Shown: positions 1 to 6,791, counted from the first letter of the stretch. The stretch is DNA of 9,816 nucleotides from Candidatus Kuenenbacteria bacterium (GCA_016209005.1 JACQWZ010000019.1:1-9816), one strand, 5' to 3'. Notes: generated from the sequence alone by a model not told the origin. Translations and numbers: made by a program.

Positions 1-34
1 TTAGCCATTTTTTGATTAAACTGCGTAAGTCCTG
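1..34 (+). mobile_element. 3' end of a MITE copy, cut by the window edge
   Basis: These bases match the last 34 bases of the full 116-bp element at 47-162, ending in the same TGCGTAAGTCCTG terminus. The only difference from the copy at 47-162 is a G for A in the ATTAAAC stretch, a variant shared with the copies at 5183 and 6369. It is followed by AAATT, and 12 bp later the next copy begins, so two copies lie almost head to tail. The left part lies outside the window. Confidence 0.9.
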
Positions 35-46
35 AAATTATAAATT

Positions 47-162
47 CAGGAGTTACGCACTATTAATGTGCATTTGGCTAATATTAGCTAAAAATGAAAA
101 ATTAACAAAAATTCAATTTTCGCTAACTTTAGCCATTTTTTAATTAAACTGCGTAAGTCCTG
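47..162 (+). mobile_element. MITE copy A, 116 bp, imperfect palindrome
   Basis: The element begins CAGGAGTTACGCA and ends TGCGTAAGTCCTG, an inverted terminal repeat with one mismatch in 13. Pairing continues inward with mismatches, so nearly the whole element can fold into one long hairpin. It contains no reading frame and is identical base for base to the copy at 6792-6907. The flanks are AAATT on the left and AATTT on the right, which is not an exact direct repeat, unlike the other three full copies; only AATT is shared. Its right end lies 13 bp from the nrdD stop codon, so it would form the first large structure in the 3' end of the nrdD transcript. No transposase is visible. Confidence 0.92.
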
Positions 163-175
163 AATTTATAATTTC

Positions 176-2260
176 TTAAACTTTATATTCCTTTCTATCT
201 TTAAATTCCTCTTGTTTTCCTTCGTGCCATTGTTGAACTGGTCTAATATAACCAACAACCCGAGAATAAACTTCGCATTCTTTTTTGCACTGCGGACATT
301 TAAAGTATTCCCCAGAAATATATCCATGATTAGGACAAACACTAAAAGTTGGAGTAATTGTAAAATATGGCAAACGATAATTTTCAGCAATTCGTTTAAC
401 TAATTTTTTACATGCTTCAGTTGAAGGCATTTTTTCTCCAATAAAACCGTGAAAAACAGTTCCACCTGTATATTTACACTGTAATTCATCTTGAAAATCT
501 AAAGCCTCAAAAATATCATCTGTATAATTTACTGGCAAATGAGTTGAATTAGTATAATATGGGGCTTTTTTTCCAGCAGTAATTATTTTTGGATACTTTT
601 TTTTGTCAACTTTAGCAAAACGATAAGAAGCGCCTTCAGCTGGAGTGGCTTCAAGGTTATAAATATTCCCAGTTTCTTTTTGAAATTCTTTTAATTTTTC
701 TCGCATAAAATCTAAAACTTCCAAAGAAAATTCTTTTCCTTCTTTACTGGCGATACCTTTGTCTTTGCCTAAAAAATTTAAACAAGTTTCATTCATTCCT
801 AATGGCCCAATAGTAGAAAAATGATGCTCTAAATTTCCTAAATATCTTTTTGTATAAGGAAATAATCCATTATCTAAATTATGAGTAACCACTTTTCTTT
901 TAACTTCTAAAGATTCTTTTGCTGTAGCCATTACTTCTGTTAATCGCTCAAAAAAATCTTTTTTGTCTTTTGCTAAATAACCAATTCGAGGCATATTTAT
1001 TGTAACAACACCGACCGAACCAGTTGATTCGCCAGAACCAAAAAGTCCGCCTGTTTTTGCTCGCAATTGATTAAGATTCATTTGAAGCCGGCAACACATA
1101 CTTCGGACATCTGTTGGTTTTAAATCACTGTTAATAAAATTTTGAAAATATGGAACTCCATATTTAGCTGTCATTTCAAAAAGTAAATTTGCATTTGGAC
1201 TATCCCAATTAAAATCTTTTGTAATATTATAAGTAGGAATCGGAAAAGTAAAAACTCTGCCAGTAGCATCTCCTTCAAGAGCAACTTCCATAAAAGCTTT
1301 ATTAATTATATCCATTTCTTTTTGATAATCTGAATAAGTTGTTTCTTGTAATTTGCCACCAATAATTACTGGATCATTTTTTAAATCTTCCGGCACCGTC
1401 CAATCAAAAGTCAAATTTGTAAAGGGACTTTGCGAACCCCATCTTGAAGGCGCGGCTATATTAAATATAAATTTCTGAATATTTTGCTTCACTTGTTTAT
1501 AAGTTAAATTATCCGCTCTAACAAAAGGAGCTAAGTAAGTATCAAAAGAACTAAAAGCTTGAGCGCCAGCCCATTCATTTTGTAAAATTCCCCAAAAATT
1601 TACCATTTGTCCTAAAAGAGTGTCTAAATGTTTTGGTGGCGCGCATTCTATTCGATTTTCCACGCCTCCCAATCCTTGCATAATTAATTGTCGCAAACTC
1701 CAACCCGCGCAATAAGCGTTTAATCCCATATATAAATCATGCAAATGAAAATCCCCTTCTTTATGAGCTTTAGCAACTCTTGCTGAATAAATATTTTCTA
1801 AAAGATAATTAGCGATAACAGAACCTGAAATATGAAGCATTAAACCGCCGAATGAATAACCAATGTTGGCATTTTCTTTAACTCTCCAGTCTTCTTGTTT
1901 TAAATAATCATCCATAATTTTTTTAATATCCATCATTACTCCGCCCATTTCGCGCATTTTTTCTCGTTCTTTTCTATATAAAATATAAGCCTTTGCCACG
2001 TCAACCAAACCGGCTTTAATTAAAACTTTTTCAACTACATCCTGAATTTCCTCAACTGTGGGAATAACTTTTGAATCAAATTGATATTCAAGAATAGTTA
2101 GGACTTTGTCAGATAATTTTTTTGAGCGCTTCCCGTCTTTTCCTTCAACAGCAATAATAGCCTTATAAATGGCCTGAGTAATTTTTTCTTGATTAAATTT
2201 AACTATTTTCCCATTACGTTTGCGAATTTTTTTTATTTTAAATTTTTTTGTTATAGCCAT
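176..2260 (-). CDS. nrdD: Anaerobic ribonucleoside-triphosphate reductase (class III), NrdD
   Basis: This is the glycyl-radical enzyme that reduces NTPs to dNTPs without oxygen, in the cytoplasm. Counting from the ATG at 2260 it has 694 residues, normal for the family. An N-terminal ATP-cone (about 12-104) binds the allosteric nucleotide. The barrel carries Cys184 in YCAGWSL and Cys389-Cys390 in SMCCRL, matching the two active-site cysteine positions. The C-terminus has a zinc site (Cys642, His645, Cys655, Cys658, with a further Cys662) and then RVVGY, where Gly670 is the radical glycine. A TTG at 2281 would add seven hydrophobic residues; the ATG is preferred because those bases belong to a heptad repeat and homology starts after it. 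No Shine-Dalgarno is seen before either start. The activating radical-SAM partner NrdG is not in the window and may lie to the left. The gene looks intact and implies anaerobic growth. Confidence 0.97.
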   Translation of the reverse strand: MAITKKFKIKKIRKRNGKIVKFNQEKITQAIYKAIIAVEGKDGKRSKKLSDKVLTILEYQFDSKVIPTVEEIQDVVEKVLIKAGLVDVAKAYILYRKEREKMREMGGVMMDIKKIMDDYLKQEDWRVKENANIGYSFGGLMLHISGSVIANYLLENIYSARVAKAHKEGDFHLHDLYMGLNAYCAGWSLRQLIMQGLGGVENRIECAPPKHLDTLLGQMVNFWGILQNEWAGAQAFSSFDTYLAPFVRADNLTYKQVKQNIQKFIFNIAAPSRWGSQSPFTNLTFDWTVPEDLKNDPVIIGGKLQETTYSDYQKEMDIINKAFMEVALEGDATGRVFTFPIPTYNITKDFNWDSPNANLLFEMTAKYGVPYFQNFINSDLKPTDVRSMCCRLQMNLNQLRAKTGGLFGSGESTGSVGVVTINMPRIGYLAKDKKDFFERLTEVMATAKESLEVKRKVVTHNLDNGLFPYTKRYLGNLEHHFSTIGPLGMNETCLNFLGKDKGIASKEGKEFSLEVLDFMREKLKEFQKETGNIYNLEATPAEGASYRFAKVDKKKYPKIITAGKKAPYYTNSTHLPVNYTDDIFEALDFQDELQCKYTGGTVFHGFIGEKMPSTEACKKLVKRIAENYRLPYFTITPTFSVCPNHGYISGEYFKCPQCKKECEVYSRVVGYIRPVQQWHEGKQEEFKDRKEYKV

Positions 2261-2264
2261 AAGA

Positions 2265-2306
2265 AAAAATGCAAAAATCAAAATGTAAAAGGAAAAATAA
2301 AAGTAA
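2265..2306. repeat. Degenerate heptanucleotide repeats upstream of nrdD
   Basis: Six consecutive 7-bp units can be read without a gap: AAAAATG, CAAAAAT, CAAAATG, TAAAAGG, AAAAATA, AAAGTAA. They fill the space directly upstream of the nrdD ATG. The units are degenerate and A-rich, so this locus alone is weak, but the same 7-bp period recurs in most other intergenic gaps of the window. Confidence 0.5.
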
Positions 2307-2386
2307 ACCCCTCACCTTTTGGGTTTTCTAAAAATAATTTTAAAAAATGCCTAAATAATTTTAATTAGTAACAAAAGGTGAGGGGT
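2307..2386. repeat. 15-bp perfect inverted repeat (CCCCTCACC type)
   Basis: ACCCCTCACCTTTTG at 2307-2321 is the exact reverse complement of 2372-2386, with a 50-bp AT-rich loop. It lies downstream of the Fic gene and upstream of nrdD. On the minus strand the stem is followed by a U-rich run, so it could end the Fic transcript, although the loop is long for a terminator. The arm resembles the smaller inverted repeat inside the tatD pseudogene (about 5743-5774), so both probably belong to one dispersed palindrome family. Confidence 0.75.
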
Positions 2387-2463
2387 AAAAATCAAAAAAT
2401 AAAAAACATTATTTTAATGTTTTTTATTTTTTTTATTAAAGTCAAAAAGCAAATCAAAAAAAT

Positions 2464-3067
2464 TTATTTTAAATCTCTTTTAATAAGTTTTATAATCTTG
2501 CTAAAATCATTCTTAAGTGTTGCTACTTTCATTGCTTCAGAAAAAGTATTACGCGTCATTCCCCGAAAACTTACAACCGGCAAATTATTTTGCAATAAAT
2601 ATATTTCTCCTAATAATCTAGAAATTCTGCCATTATAATCAAAAAACGGATGAATCCATAAAAATCTATGCATAAGCCACGACAATAATTCAATATAATC
2701 ATCTATATTTTTAATAAATTTCTGCCTTTCTTTGAAATCATCCTCCCAATTTTTCATTAATTCTGCAATTTCAAAATATTTTGGCGGTTCATAATTACCC
2801 AATCGCACATCAGTTTTTCTAAAATTTCCCGCTACATCAAAAATATTTCCCGCTAATTTTAAATGCAAATCTTTTACTAAATCAATATTAATTTCTAAAT
2901 ATTTGTTTATACACACCTTCCTGAATTAAATTATCCAACTGTAATTTACTTCTGCTCATAATTTCTTTTTTACTTAAAACCGCCTCGCCTTCCATGTCCA
3001 TATTATCATAAACCATATCCACAAACCATTTCCTAAACGCTTGTTGTTTGCTAATTATTTTTTGCAT
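2464..3067 (-). pseudogene. Fic-domain protein, split by a frameshift
   Basis: Fic proteins usually transfer AMP or another group from a nucleotide to a target protein hydroxyl. The first part (ATG at 3067, 59 codons, stop at 2888) carries DNMDMEGEAVL, which resembles the inhibitory helix motif with its E-G pair near the N-terminus. The second part (frame open to the stop at 2464, nominal GTG at 2916) holds AGNFRKTDVRLG and the Fic loop HPFFDYNGRISR, His89 to Arg100 of a 150-residue stretch. The canonical loop has D-G-N; here it is D-Y-N. The two parts join near 2911-2917 in a GTGTGT run; removing one base gives a continuous protein of about 200 residues. Either a mutation or a sequencing error made the break. 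It sits 77 bp downstream of ftsZ on the same strand. No antitoxin gene is evident. Confidence 0.82.
2888..3067 (-). CDS. N-terminal fragment of the frameshifted Fic gene (59 aa)
   Basis: This short frame starts MQKIISKQQAFRKWF and runs through LDNLIQEG before leaving frame as VYKQIFRN and a TAA. The segment up to QEG fits the helical region that precedes a Fic core; the last eight or nine residues are probably out-of-frame. If translated alone it would keep the putative inhibitory helix but lack the catalytic loop. It is listed because it is short and easily missed; it is part of the pseudogene at 2464-3067, not an independent gene. Confidence 0.55.
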   Translation of the reverse strand: MQKIISKQQAFRKWFVDMVYDNMDMEGEAVLSKKEIMSRSKLQLDNLIQEGVYKQIFRN

Positions 3068-3112
3068 AAATTTTATTAAAAAATTATTTATTGCAATTCA
3101 AAACTTTTCTAC

Positions 3113-3144
3113 AATCAGTGACAATGACTTCTTTTTCACTGATT
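3113..3144 (-). terminator. Stem-loop directly after the ftsZ stop codon
   Basis: AATCAGTGA at 3113-3121 is exactly complementary to TCACTGATT at 3136-3144, with a 14-bp loop. The stem abuts the TAA at 3145. No run of T follows on the minus strand, so it is not a classical intrinsic terminator; it may end or protect the ftsZ transcript. Confidence 0.5.
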
Positions 3145-4308
3145 TTATTTCATCTTTTTCCTAATAAAAGCTGGGATTTCTAATTCATCATCTTTATTAG
3201 AAGTTTTATTGTCTAAATCTTGATTAGAAAAAGAAGCTGGAGAAATATGAGAAGGAATATTAACCTTTATTTTTTTCTCCACATCAAAAACCTTATTAGA
3301 AATTGAATGAAAAGCTGTTGGACTTATATCTACTTTAGAATCATAAGAATTTTTTTCTTGATTAAATCCGGTGGCAATGACTGTAATTTTGACTTCATCT
3401 TTAAGAGATTCGTCTATTATCGCCCCAAAAATAATTTTAGCGTTAATATCCGCCGATTCAGTAATAACTTTTGCCGCTTCATTGACTTAGTGCATCATTA
3501 AATCAGATCCGCCAGTAATGATAAATAAAATTCCTCTCGCTCCTTCAATAGAAATTTCAAGAAGCGGACTATCAATCGCCGCTTGAGCCGCTTTAACCGC
3601 CCTATTCTCGCCAGAAGCTTTGCCAATTCCCATTAAAGCCGAACCAGCGTCTTTCATAATCGCTTTTACATCGGCAAAGTCAACATTAATTAATCCTGGA
3701 ACCGTAATAATATCCGAAATTCCTTGAACTCCTTGTCTTAAAATATTATCCACGATTTCAAAAGAATCCAAAAGAGAAGTTTTTTTATCCACGATTTGTA
3801 AGATTCGATCATTTGGAATAGTGATAATTGTGTCTATTTTATTTAATAGATCTTCTAATCCTTTTTCAGCAATATTTTTTCTTTGAGCTCCTTCAAAAGC
3901 AAAGGGTTTAGTTACCACCGCGACCGTTAAAGCTCCTATTTCTTTGGCTATTTTAGTAATAATAGGAGCGGCGCCAGTGCCAGTGCCGCCACCCAATCCG
4001 CAAGTAATAAAGATCATATCCGCTCCTTTTAAAATATCATGAATTTCATTTTGATTTTCTTCAGCGGATTTTCTTCCTATCTCCACATCCATTCCGGCGC
4101 CTAATCCGCGAGTGGTCATTTTGCCAATATGTAATTTACTAGACGCTTGAGAGTGATGAAGTGCTTGAGAATCAGTGTTAATAGCGATAAATTCCACACC
4201 TTTAATTTTAGCCTGAATCATCCGATTAATTGCCGCTCCTCCAGATCCTCCTATTCCAACGACCTTTATTTTAGCAAACGTTTCAATATGTGGTTTTATT
4301 TCAGGCAT
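3145..4308 (-). pseudogene. ftsZ: Cell-division GTPase FtsZ with one in-frame stop (codon 274)
   Basis: FtsZ polymerises at midcell into the ring that organises division. All family marks are present: GIGGSGGAAINRM at 18-30, the GTP-binding GGGTGTG at 106-112, the T7 loop NVDFADVK at 208-215 with catalytic Asp210 and Asp213, and a conserved C-terminal tail EIPAFIRKK. The frame runs 388 codons, but codon 274 (3487-3489) is TAA. It falls in SDLMMH*VNEAA, where the family has a glutamate, so a single G-to-T change in GAA explains it. The 113 codons after the stop remain open and clearly FtsZ-like, so the change is recent, a sequencing error, or read through. The truncated product would lose part of the C-terminal subdomain and the tail that binds partners. 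No ftsA is adjacent; the gene is divergent from the CvpA gene. Confidence 0.93.
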
Positions 4309-4321
4309 AATAATAAAAATT

Positions 4322-4349
4322 AAAAAGTAAAAAGTAAAAAGTAAAAAAT
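4322..4349. repeat. Heptanucleotide tandem repeat AAAAAGT
   Basis: Three perfect copies of AAAAAGT are followed by AAAAAAT, starting 13 bp upstream of the ftsZ ATG. Read on the other strand the unit is ACTTTTT, close to the ACTTTGC units at 4492-4519, so the two arrays form a loose inverted pair. Confidence 0.8.
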
Positions 4350-4491
4350 TTTTAATTTTATAATTTTAATTTTATAAATAATTTTTTAATGTCTTAATTT
4401 TTAATGTCATTGTAAAAATTCAAACATTATTTAAAAAGTAAAAATTAAAAATTTATAATTTAAAATTATTGACTTTTAACTTAAAACTGTA

Positions 4492-4519
4492 ACTTTGCAC
4501 TTTGCACTTTAAACTTTTA
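4492..4519. repeat. Heptanucleotide tandem repeat ACTTTGC / ACTTTNA
   Basis: The units ACTTTGC, ACTTTGC, ACTTTAA and ACTTTTA follow each other in strict 7-bp register. The array is the approximate reverse complement of the one at 4322-4349. Confidence 0.75.
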
Positions 4520-4579
4520 ACTCTTTCAATAATACTCTTTTTTATTTGCAAGTCAAAAGTTAAGTCTGTGTATAATTTT

Positions 4580-4608
4580 TTGCTTAAAATTTTTGAATAT
4601 GATATTAT
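4580..4608 (+). promoter_or_regulatory. Candidate sigma-70 promoter for the CvpA gene
   Basis: TTGCTT at 4580-4585 and TATTAT at 4603-4608 are separated by 17 bp. Transcription would begin near 4615, leaving a leader of only about 15 nt before the ATG at 4630 with no Shine-Dalgarno. The background is very AT-rich, so chance matches are likely; spacing and position are the support. Confidence 0.45.
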
Positions 4609-4629
4609 AAAAATAATTTATAATTTTTT

Positions 4630-5109
4630 ATGCTTGATATTTTCATCATCATTATTTTGTTGTGTTTTTTAATGGCTGGGTTTCGATTTGGATTTATTCA
4701 AGCCATTGGAGCCTTAGTTGGTCTTATTGTTGGAACTTTTTTAGCTATTCTTTATTATGATGTTCTATCAAATTTTGCTTTGTCATTATTTTTAGGTAAT
4801 TTAAAAATTGCTCAAATTATTTCTTTTATTTTGATTCTTATTTTAGTTAGTCGTTTAGTTGGACTTATTTTTTTTATTATAAATAAAATTTTTAATATTG
4901 TCGCTATTATTCCTTTTTTAAAAACATTTAATCGTTTGCTTGGCGGAATTTTTAGTTTAATTGAAGGAATTTTAATTCTGGGAGTAATTTTATATTTATT
5001 TGGAAATCATTTTCAACAATTTTTAATTAATTCTTCTCTTGCTCCAATTTTAATCAAAATAGCCGGAATATTAATTTCATTTTTACCAGAAGAATTGCTT
5101 AGCTTGTAG
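4630..5109 (+). CDS. CvpA-family inner-membrane protein
   Basis: CvpA-family proteins are small polytopic membrane proteins, named from colicin V production in E. coli; in most bacteria the role is linked to envelope homeostasis and is poorly defined. The 159-residue product is almost wholly hydrophobic, with helices at about 4-18, 23-43, 61-86, 103-125 and 137-153. The family's glycine-rich helix is seen as NRLLGGIFSLIEGILILG (101-118). Length is typical. ATG at 4630 is the first start and is supported by the promoter just upstream. The last two codons and the TAG stop (AGC TTG TAG) are themselves the first unit of a heptad repeat at 5101-5128, so the natural C-terminus may have been changed by that repeat. 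The gene is divergent from ftsZ and precedes the tatD pseudogene. No signal peptide cleavage site is seen. Confidence 0.85.
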   Translation: MLDIFIIIILLCFLMAGFRFGFIQAIGALVGLIVGTFLAILYYDVLSNFALSLFLGNLKIAQIISFILILILVSRLVGLIFFIINKIFNIVAIIPFLKTFNRLLGGIFSLIEGILILGVILYLFGNHFQQFLINSSLAPILIKIAGILISFLPEELLSL

Positions 5110-5128
5110 CTAGTAGCTTGTAGCTTAT
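5101..5128. repeat. Heptanucleotide repeat AGCTTGT, overlapping the CvpA gene stop codon
   Basis: The units AGCTTGT, AGCTAGT, AGCTTGT and AGCTTAT run in 7-bp register. They overlap the last codons and TAG of the CvpA gene. A partial inverted counterpart, AGCTACAAGCT at 5347-5357, lies on the far side of the MITE, so the MITE sits in the loop of an outer hairpin. Confidence 0.8.
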
Positions 5129-5182
5129 TAGGAAAGAAAAGGAGCTTGAAATTTATACTTATAAAAATAATTTCCTTAAATT

Positions 5183-5298
5183 CAGGACTTACGCAGTTTA
5201 ATCAAAAAATGGCTAAAGTTAGCGAAAATTGAATTTTTGTTAATTTTTTATTTTTAGCCAATATTAGCCAAATGCACATTAATAGTGCATAACTCCTG
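5183..5298 (-). mobile_element. MITE copy B, 116 bp, with AAATT target duplication
   Basis: This is the same 116-bp element in reverse orientation. It differs from copy C at only three positions and has no indels. AAATT immediately precedes it (5178-5182) and follows it (5299-5303), a 5-bp target-site duplication that fixes the ends at CAGG and CCTG. It carries no reading frame. Confidence 0.93.
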
Positions 5299-5573
5299 AA
5301 ATTATAAATGCCATATTATTCTCCTAAAAATCTAAGAAGCTAAAAAGCTACAAGCTAACTCCTGTTCTATGTTCGACATCCATAGTCATTTAAATTTTAT
5401 CGCTTTTGAAAAAGATTACGCCGAAATAATTGGGCGTAGTTTTAATAATGGGATAAAAGGAATAATAAATATTGGTTCACAATTAGAAACAAGTAAAAAA
5501 GCGATAAAAATTGCTCACGAATTTTTTGATAAAAAAATATACGCGACAGTTGGTTTGCATCCAATTCATATTT

Positions 5574-5674
5574 ACCCTGTTAGAAAGAATGAAAGTTTAT
5601 CTTCATGCTATAAAAAAAAAACAAAATAACAAATTTCTAACAAAACAAAATTTATGGTTTTCTAATGGGGTGAA
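5574..5674. repeat. Palindromic element inserted within the tatD coding sequence
   Basis: ACCCTGTTAGAAA at 5574-5586 pairs with the reverse complement of TTTCTAATGGGGT at 5660-5672, matching 11 of 13. The arms read as YPVRK and FSNGVN in the tatD frames and fall between GLHP and the GLDYYR block, where TatD proteins have a variable loop. This fits a repeat that was tolerated as a protein insert. The frameshift run of ten A lies inside it. Confidence 0.65.
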
Positions 5675-5742
5675 TGAAAAATTTAATTTAAACGACTATC
5701 AAGGATTATTATAGAATATCGGATATAAAAATTCAAAATTTA

Positions 5743-5774
5743 TCCTTCACCTTTTCTCTAAAAAAGCTGAAGGA
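5743..5774. repeat. Second short inverted repeat within tatD
   Basis: TCCTTCA at the left and TGAAGGA at the right enclose CCTTTTCTCTAAAAAAGC. It encodes LSFTFSLKKLK, an extra stretch between DYYR and QKEIF, where TatD normally has only a short linker. The left arm resembles the CCCCTCACCTTTT arm at 2307. Confidence 0.5.
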
Positions 5775-6284
5775 CATGCAAAAAGAAATTTTTGTAAAAC
5801 AATTAAACATAGCAAAAGCATTGGACTTGCCAATAATTTTACATTGCCGCGGGAATAAAGAAGAGCCGCTAAAAGCATATGAAGAAATGTTAGATATTTT
5901 AAAAAATTATTCTGGTTTAACCGGAGTAATCCATTGTTTTGAAGCGGATTGGAAAATAGCTGAACAATTTTTACGTTTAAATTTTTTAATTTCTTTTACC
6001 GGCATTATCACATTTGGCGATGATGAAAAAATAAAAGAGGTAATTAAAAAAATTCCTTTGGATAAAATTTTAACAGATACAGATTGTCCTTATTTAACCC
6101 CAAAGCCATTTCGAGGAAAACGCAATGAGCCTCTTTATGTAAAATATATAATTCAAAAAATTGCTGAAATTAAACAAATAAGTTTTAAAAAAGCAGATCA
6201 AGCAACCACTCAGAATGCTATGAGGTTGTTTAAAATTTAGAATAATCCTTAAAATAATTATAAATTTTAAATAAATAACATTAA

Positions 6285-6312
6285 AGCTAAAACATAAAAC
6301 ACAAAACAAAAA
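6285..6312. repeat. Heptanucleotide repeat ACAYAAA
   Basis: The units AGCTAAA, ACATAAA, ACACAAA and ACAAAAA are in 7-bp register, 44 bp after the tatD pseudogene. The T-rich heptads at 6693-6741 are roughly its inverted counterpart. Confidence 0.65.
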
Positions 6313-6368
6313 AATACCTGCCCGACTTCGCCTTGACGATTGTTTTTAATAGATTTTAATTGGTTATT

Positions 6369-6484
6369 CAGGACTTACGCAGTTTAATCAAAAAATGGCT
6401 AAAGTTAGCGAAAATTGAATTTTTGTTAATTTTTCATTTTTAGCTAATATTAGCCAAATGCACATTAATAGTGCGTAACTCCTG
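6369..6484 (-). mobile_element. MITE copy C, 116 bp, with TTATT target duplication
   Basis: The element is in reverse orientation, one base different from copies A and D. TTATT occurs directly before (6364-6368) and after it (6485-6489). This target duplication differs from the AAATT and AATTT of other copies, showing separate insertion rather than copying with flanks. Confidence 0.94.
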
Positions 6485-6590
6485 TTATTTAAAATTTTTT
6501 TATAAAAAATTTTTCATTTTTAGCTAATATTAGCCAAATGCACATTAATAGTGCGTAACTCCTGTTATTTAAAATTTTTTTATAAAAAAT
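6431..6590. repeat. Perfect 80-bp tandem duplication of half of MITE C plus flank
   Basis: Positions 6431-6510 and 6511-6590 are identical over 80 bp. The unit comprises the distal half of MITE C, its CCTG end, the target duplication and 21 bp beyond. The second unit is therefore a MITE half that did not arise by transposition. Confidence 0.95.
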
Positions 6591-6692
6591 ATCCTGAAAA
6601 AAATTCGGCGAAGTCAAGGCGGGCGGATAATCAAAAATCAAAAAATACTAAATTTTATCTATCAATTGGCAGATTATATTATTTTTTAGATT

Positions 6693-6741
6693 GGTTTTAG
6701 GTTTTTGATTGTAATTTTGGCTTTTTTGTTTTTCGTTTTGG
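6693..6741. repeat. Degenerate T-rich heptad array
   Basis: Seven units in 7-bp register, from GGTTTTA, GGTTTTT, GATTGTA through GTTTTTC, GTTTTGG, share a central T run. Degenerate, so moderate support. Confidence 0.45.
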
Positions 6742-6791
6742 ATTATTATTTAGGTTTTGATTTAAAATTTATAATTTAAAATTTATAATTT

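Larger units (their letters stand above)
4309..4629. other. Divergent intergenic region, ftsZ / CvpA gene
   Basis: These 321 bp are almost entirely A and T and hold no convincing gene or tRNA. They contain two heptanucleotide arrays in inverted orientation (4322-4349 and 4492-4519), AATTTATAATTT-like stretches also found beside MITE ends, and a good sigma-70-type promoter for the CvpA gene at 4580-4608. Promoters for ftsZ must also lie here, but I could not pick one with confidence. Confidence 0.7.
5369..6240 (+). pseudogene. tatD: TatD-family metal-dependent hydrolase / DNase, degraded
   Basis: TatD proteins are TIM-barrel metal-dependent hydrolases with DNase activity. The first part (5369-5629) has FDIHSHL, the HxH metal pair at residues 5 and 7, and ATVGLHP. 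The last part (from about 5701 to 6240) has DYYR, LPIILHCRG, VIHCFEAD and LTDTDCPYLTPKPFRGKRNEP, giving the other metal-binding His and Asp. Between them the frame changes near the run of ten A at 5612-5621 and again near 5700. The block that should read GEIGL before DYYR, with the catalytic Glu, is missing, so a deletion is likely. Two palindromic inserts lie within the coding sequence, one at 5574-5674 encoding YPVRKNESLS and FSNGVNE, the other at about 5743-5774. A shorter product could start at ATG 5776 but would lack half the metal site. I judge it non-functional unless the lesions are sequence errors. Confidence 0.87.
6324..6620. repeat. GC-rich inverted blocks around MITE copy C
   Basis: GACTTCGCC at 6324-6332 is complementary to GGCGAAGTC at 6607-6615; alternatively GCCTTGAC at 6330-6337 pairs with GTCAAGGC at 6613-6620. 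These are among the few GC-rich stretches in non-coding DNA here. They bracket the whole MITE C block, which suggests the MITE entered an older palindromic repeat. Confidence 0.6.

Noticed and set aside
1..162. CRISPR array from the repeated blocks
   Set aside because: Copies are 116 bp, palindromic over their length, dispersed in both orientations, with target duplications and no regular spacers.
2378..2638. Plus-strand reading frame of 86 codons
   Set aside because: It is low-complexity and lies opposite the Fic coding sequence, which has clear motifs.
3487..3489. Genetic code change making TAA a sense codon
   Set aside because: nrdD, the endonuclease and rpsI all end at TAA at the expected protein ends, so TAA is a normal stop here.
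3307..3501. Plus-strand reading frame of 64 codons
   Set aside because: It is the antisense shadow of the ftsZ segment after the in-frame stop, which is clearly FtsZ on the minus strand.
5357..5366. MITE end remnant just before the tatD start (AACTCCTGTT)
   Set aside because: Only ten bases match a MITE terminus and no inner sequence follows, so chance is sufficient.
6094..6309. Minus-strand reading frame of 71 codons
   Set aside because: It overlaps the conserved C-terminal part of tatD antisense and has no recognisable domain.
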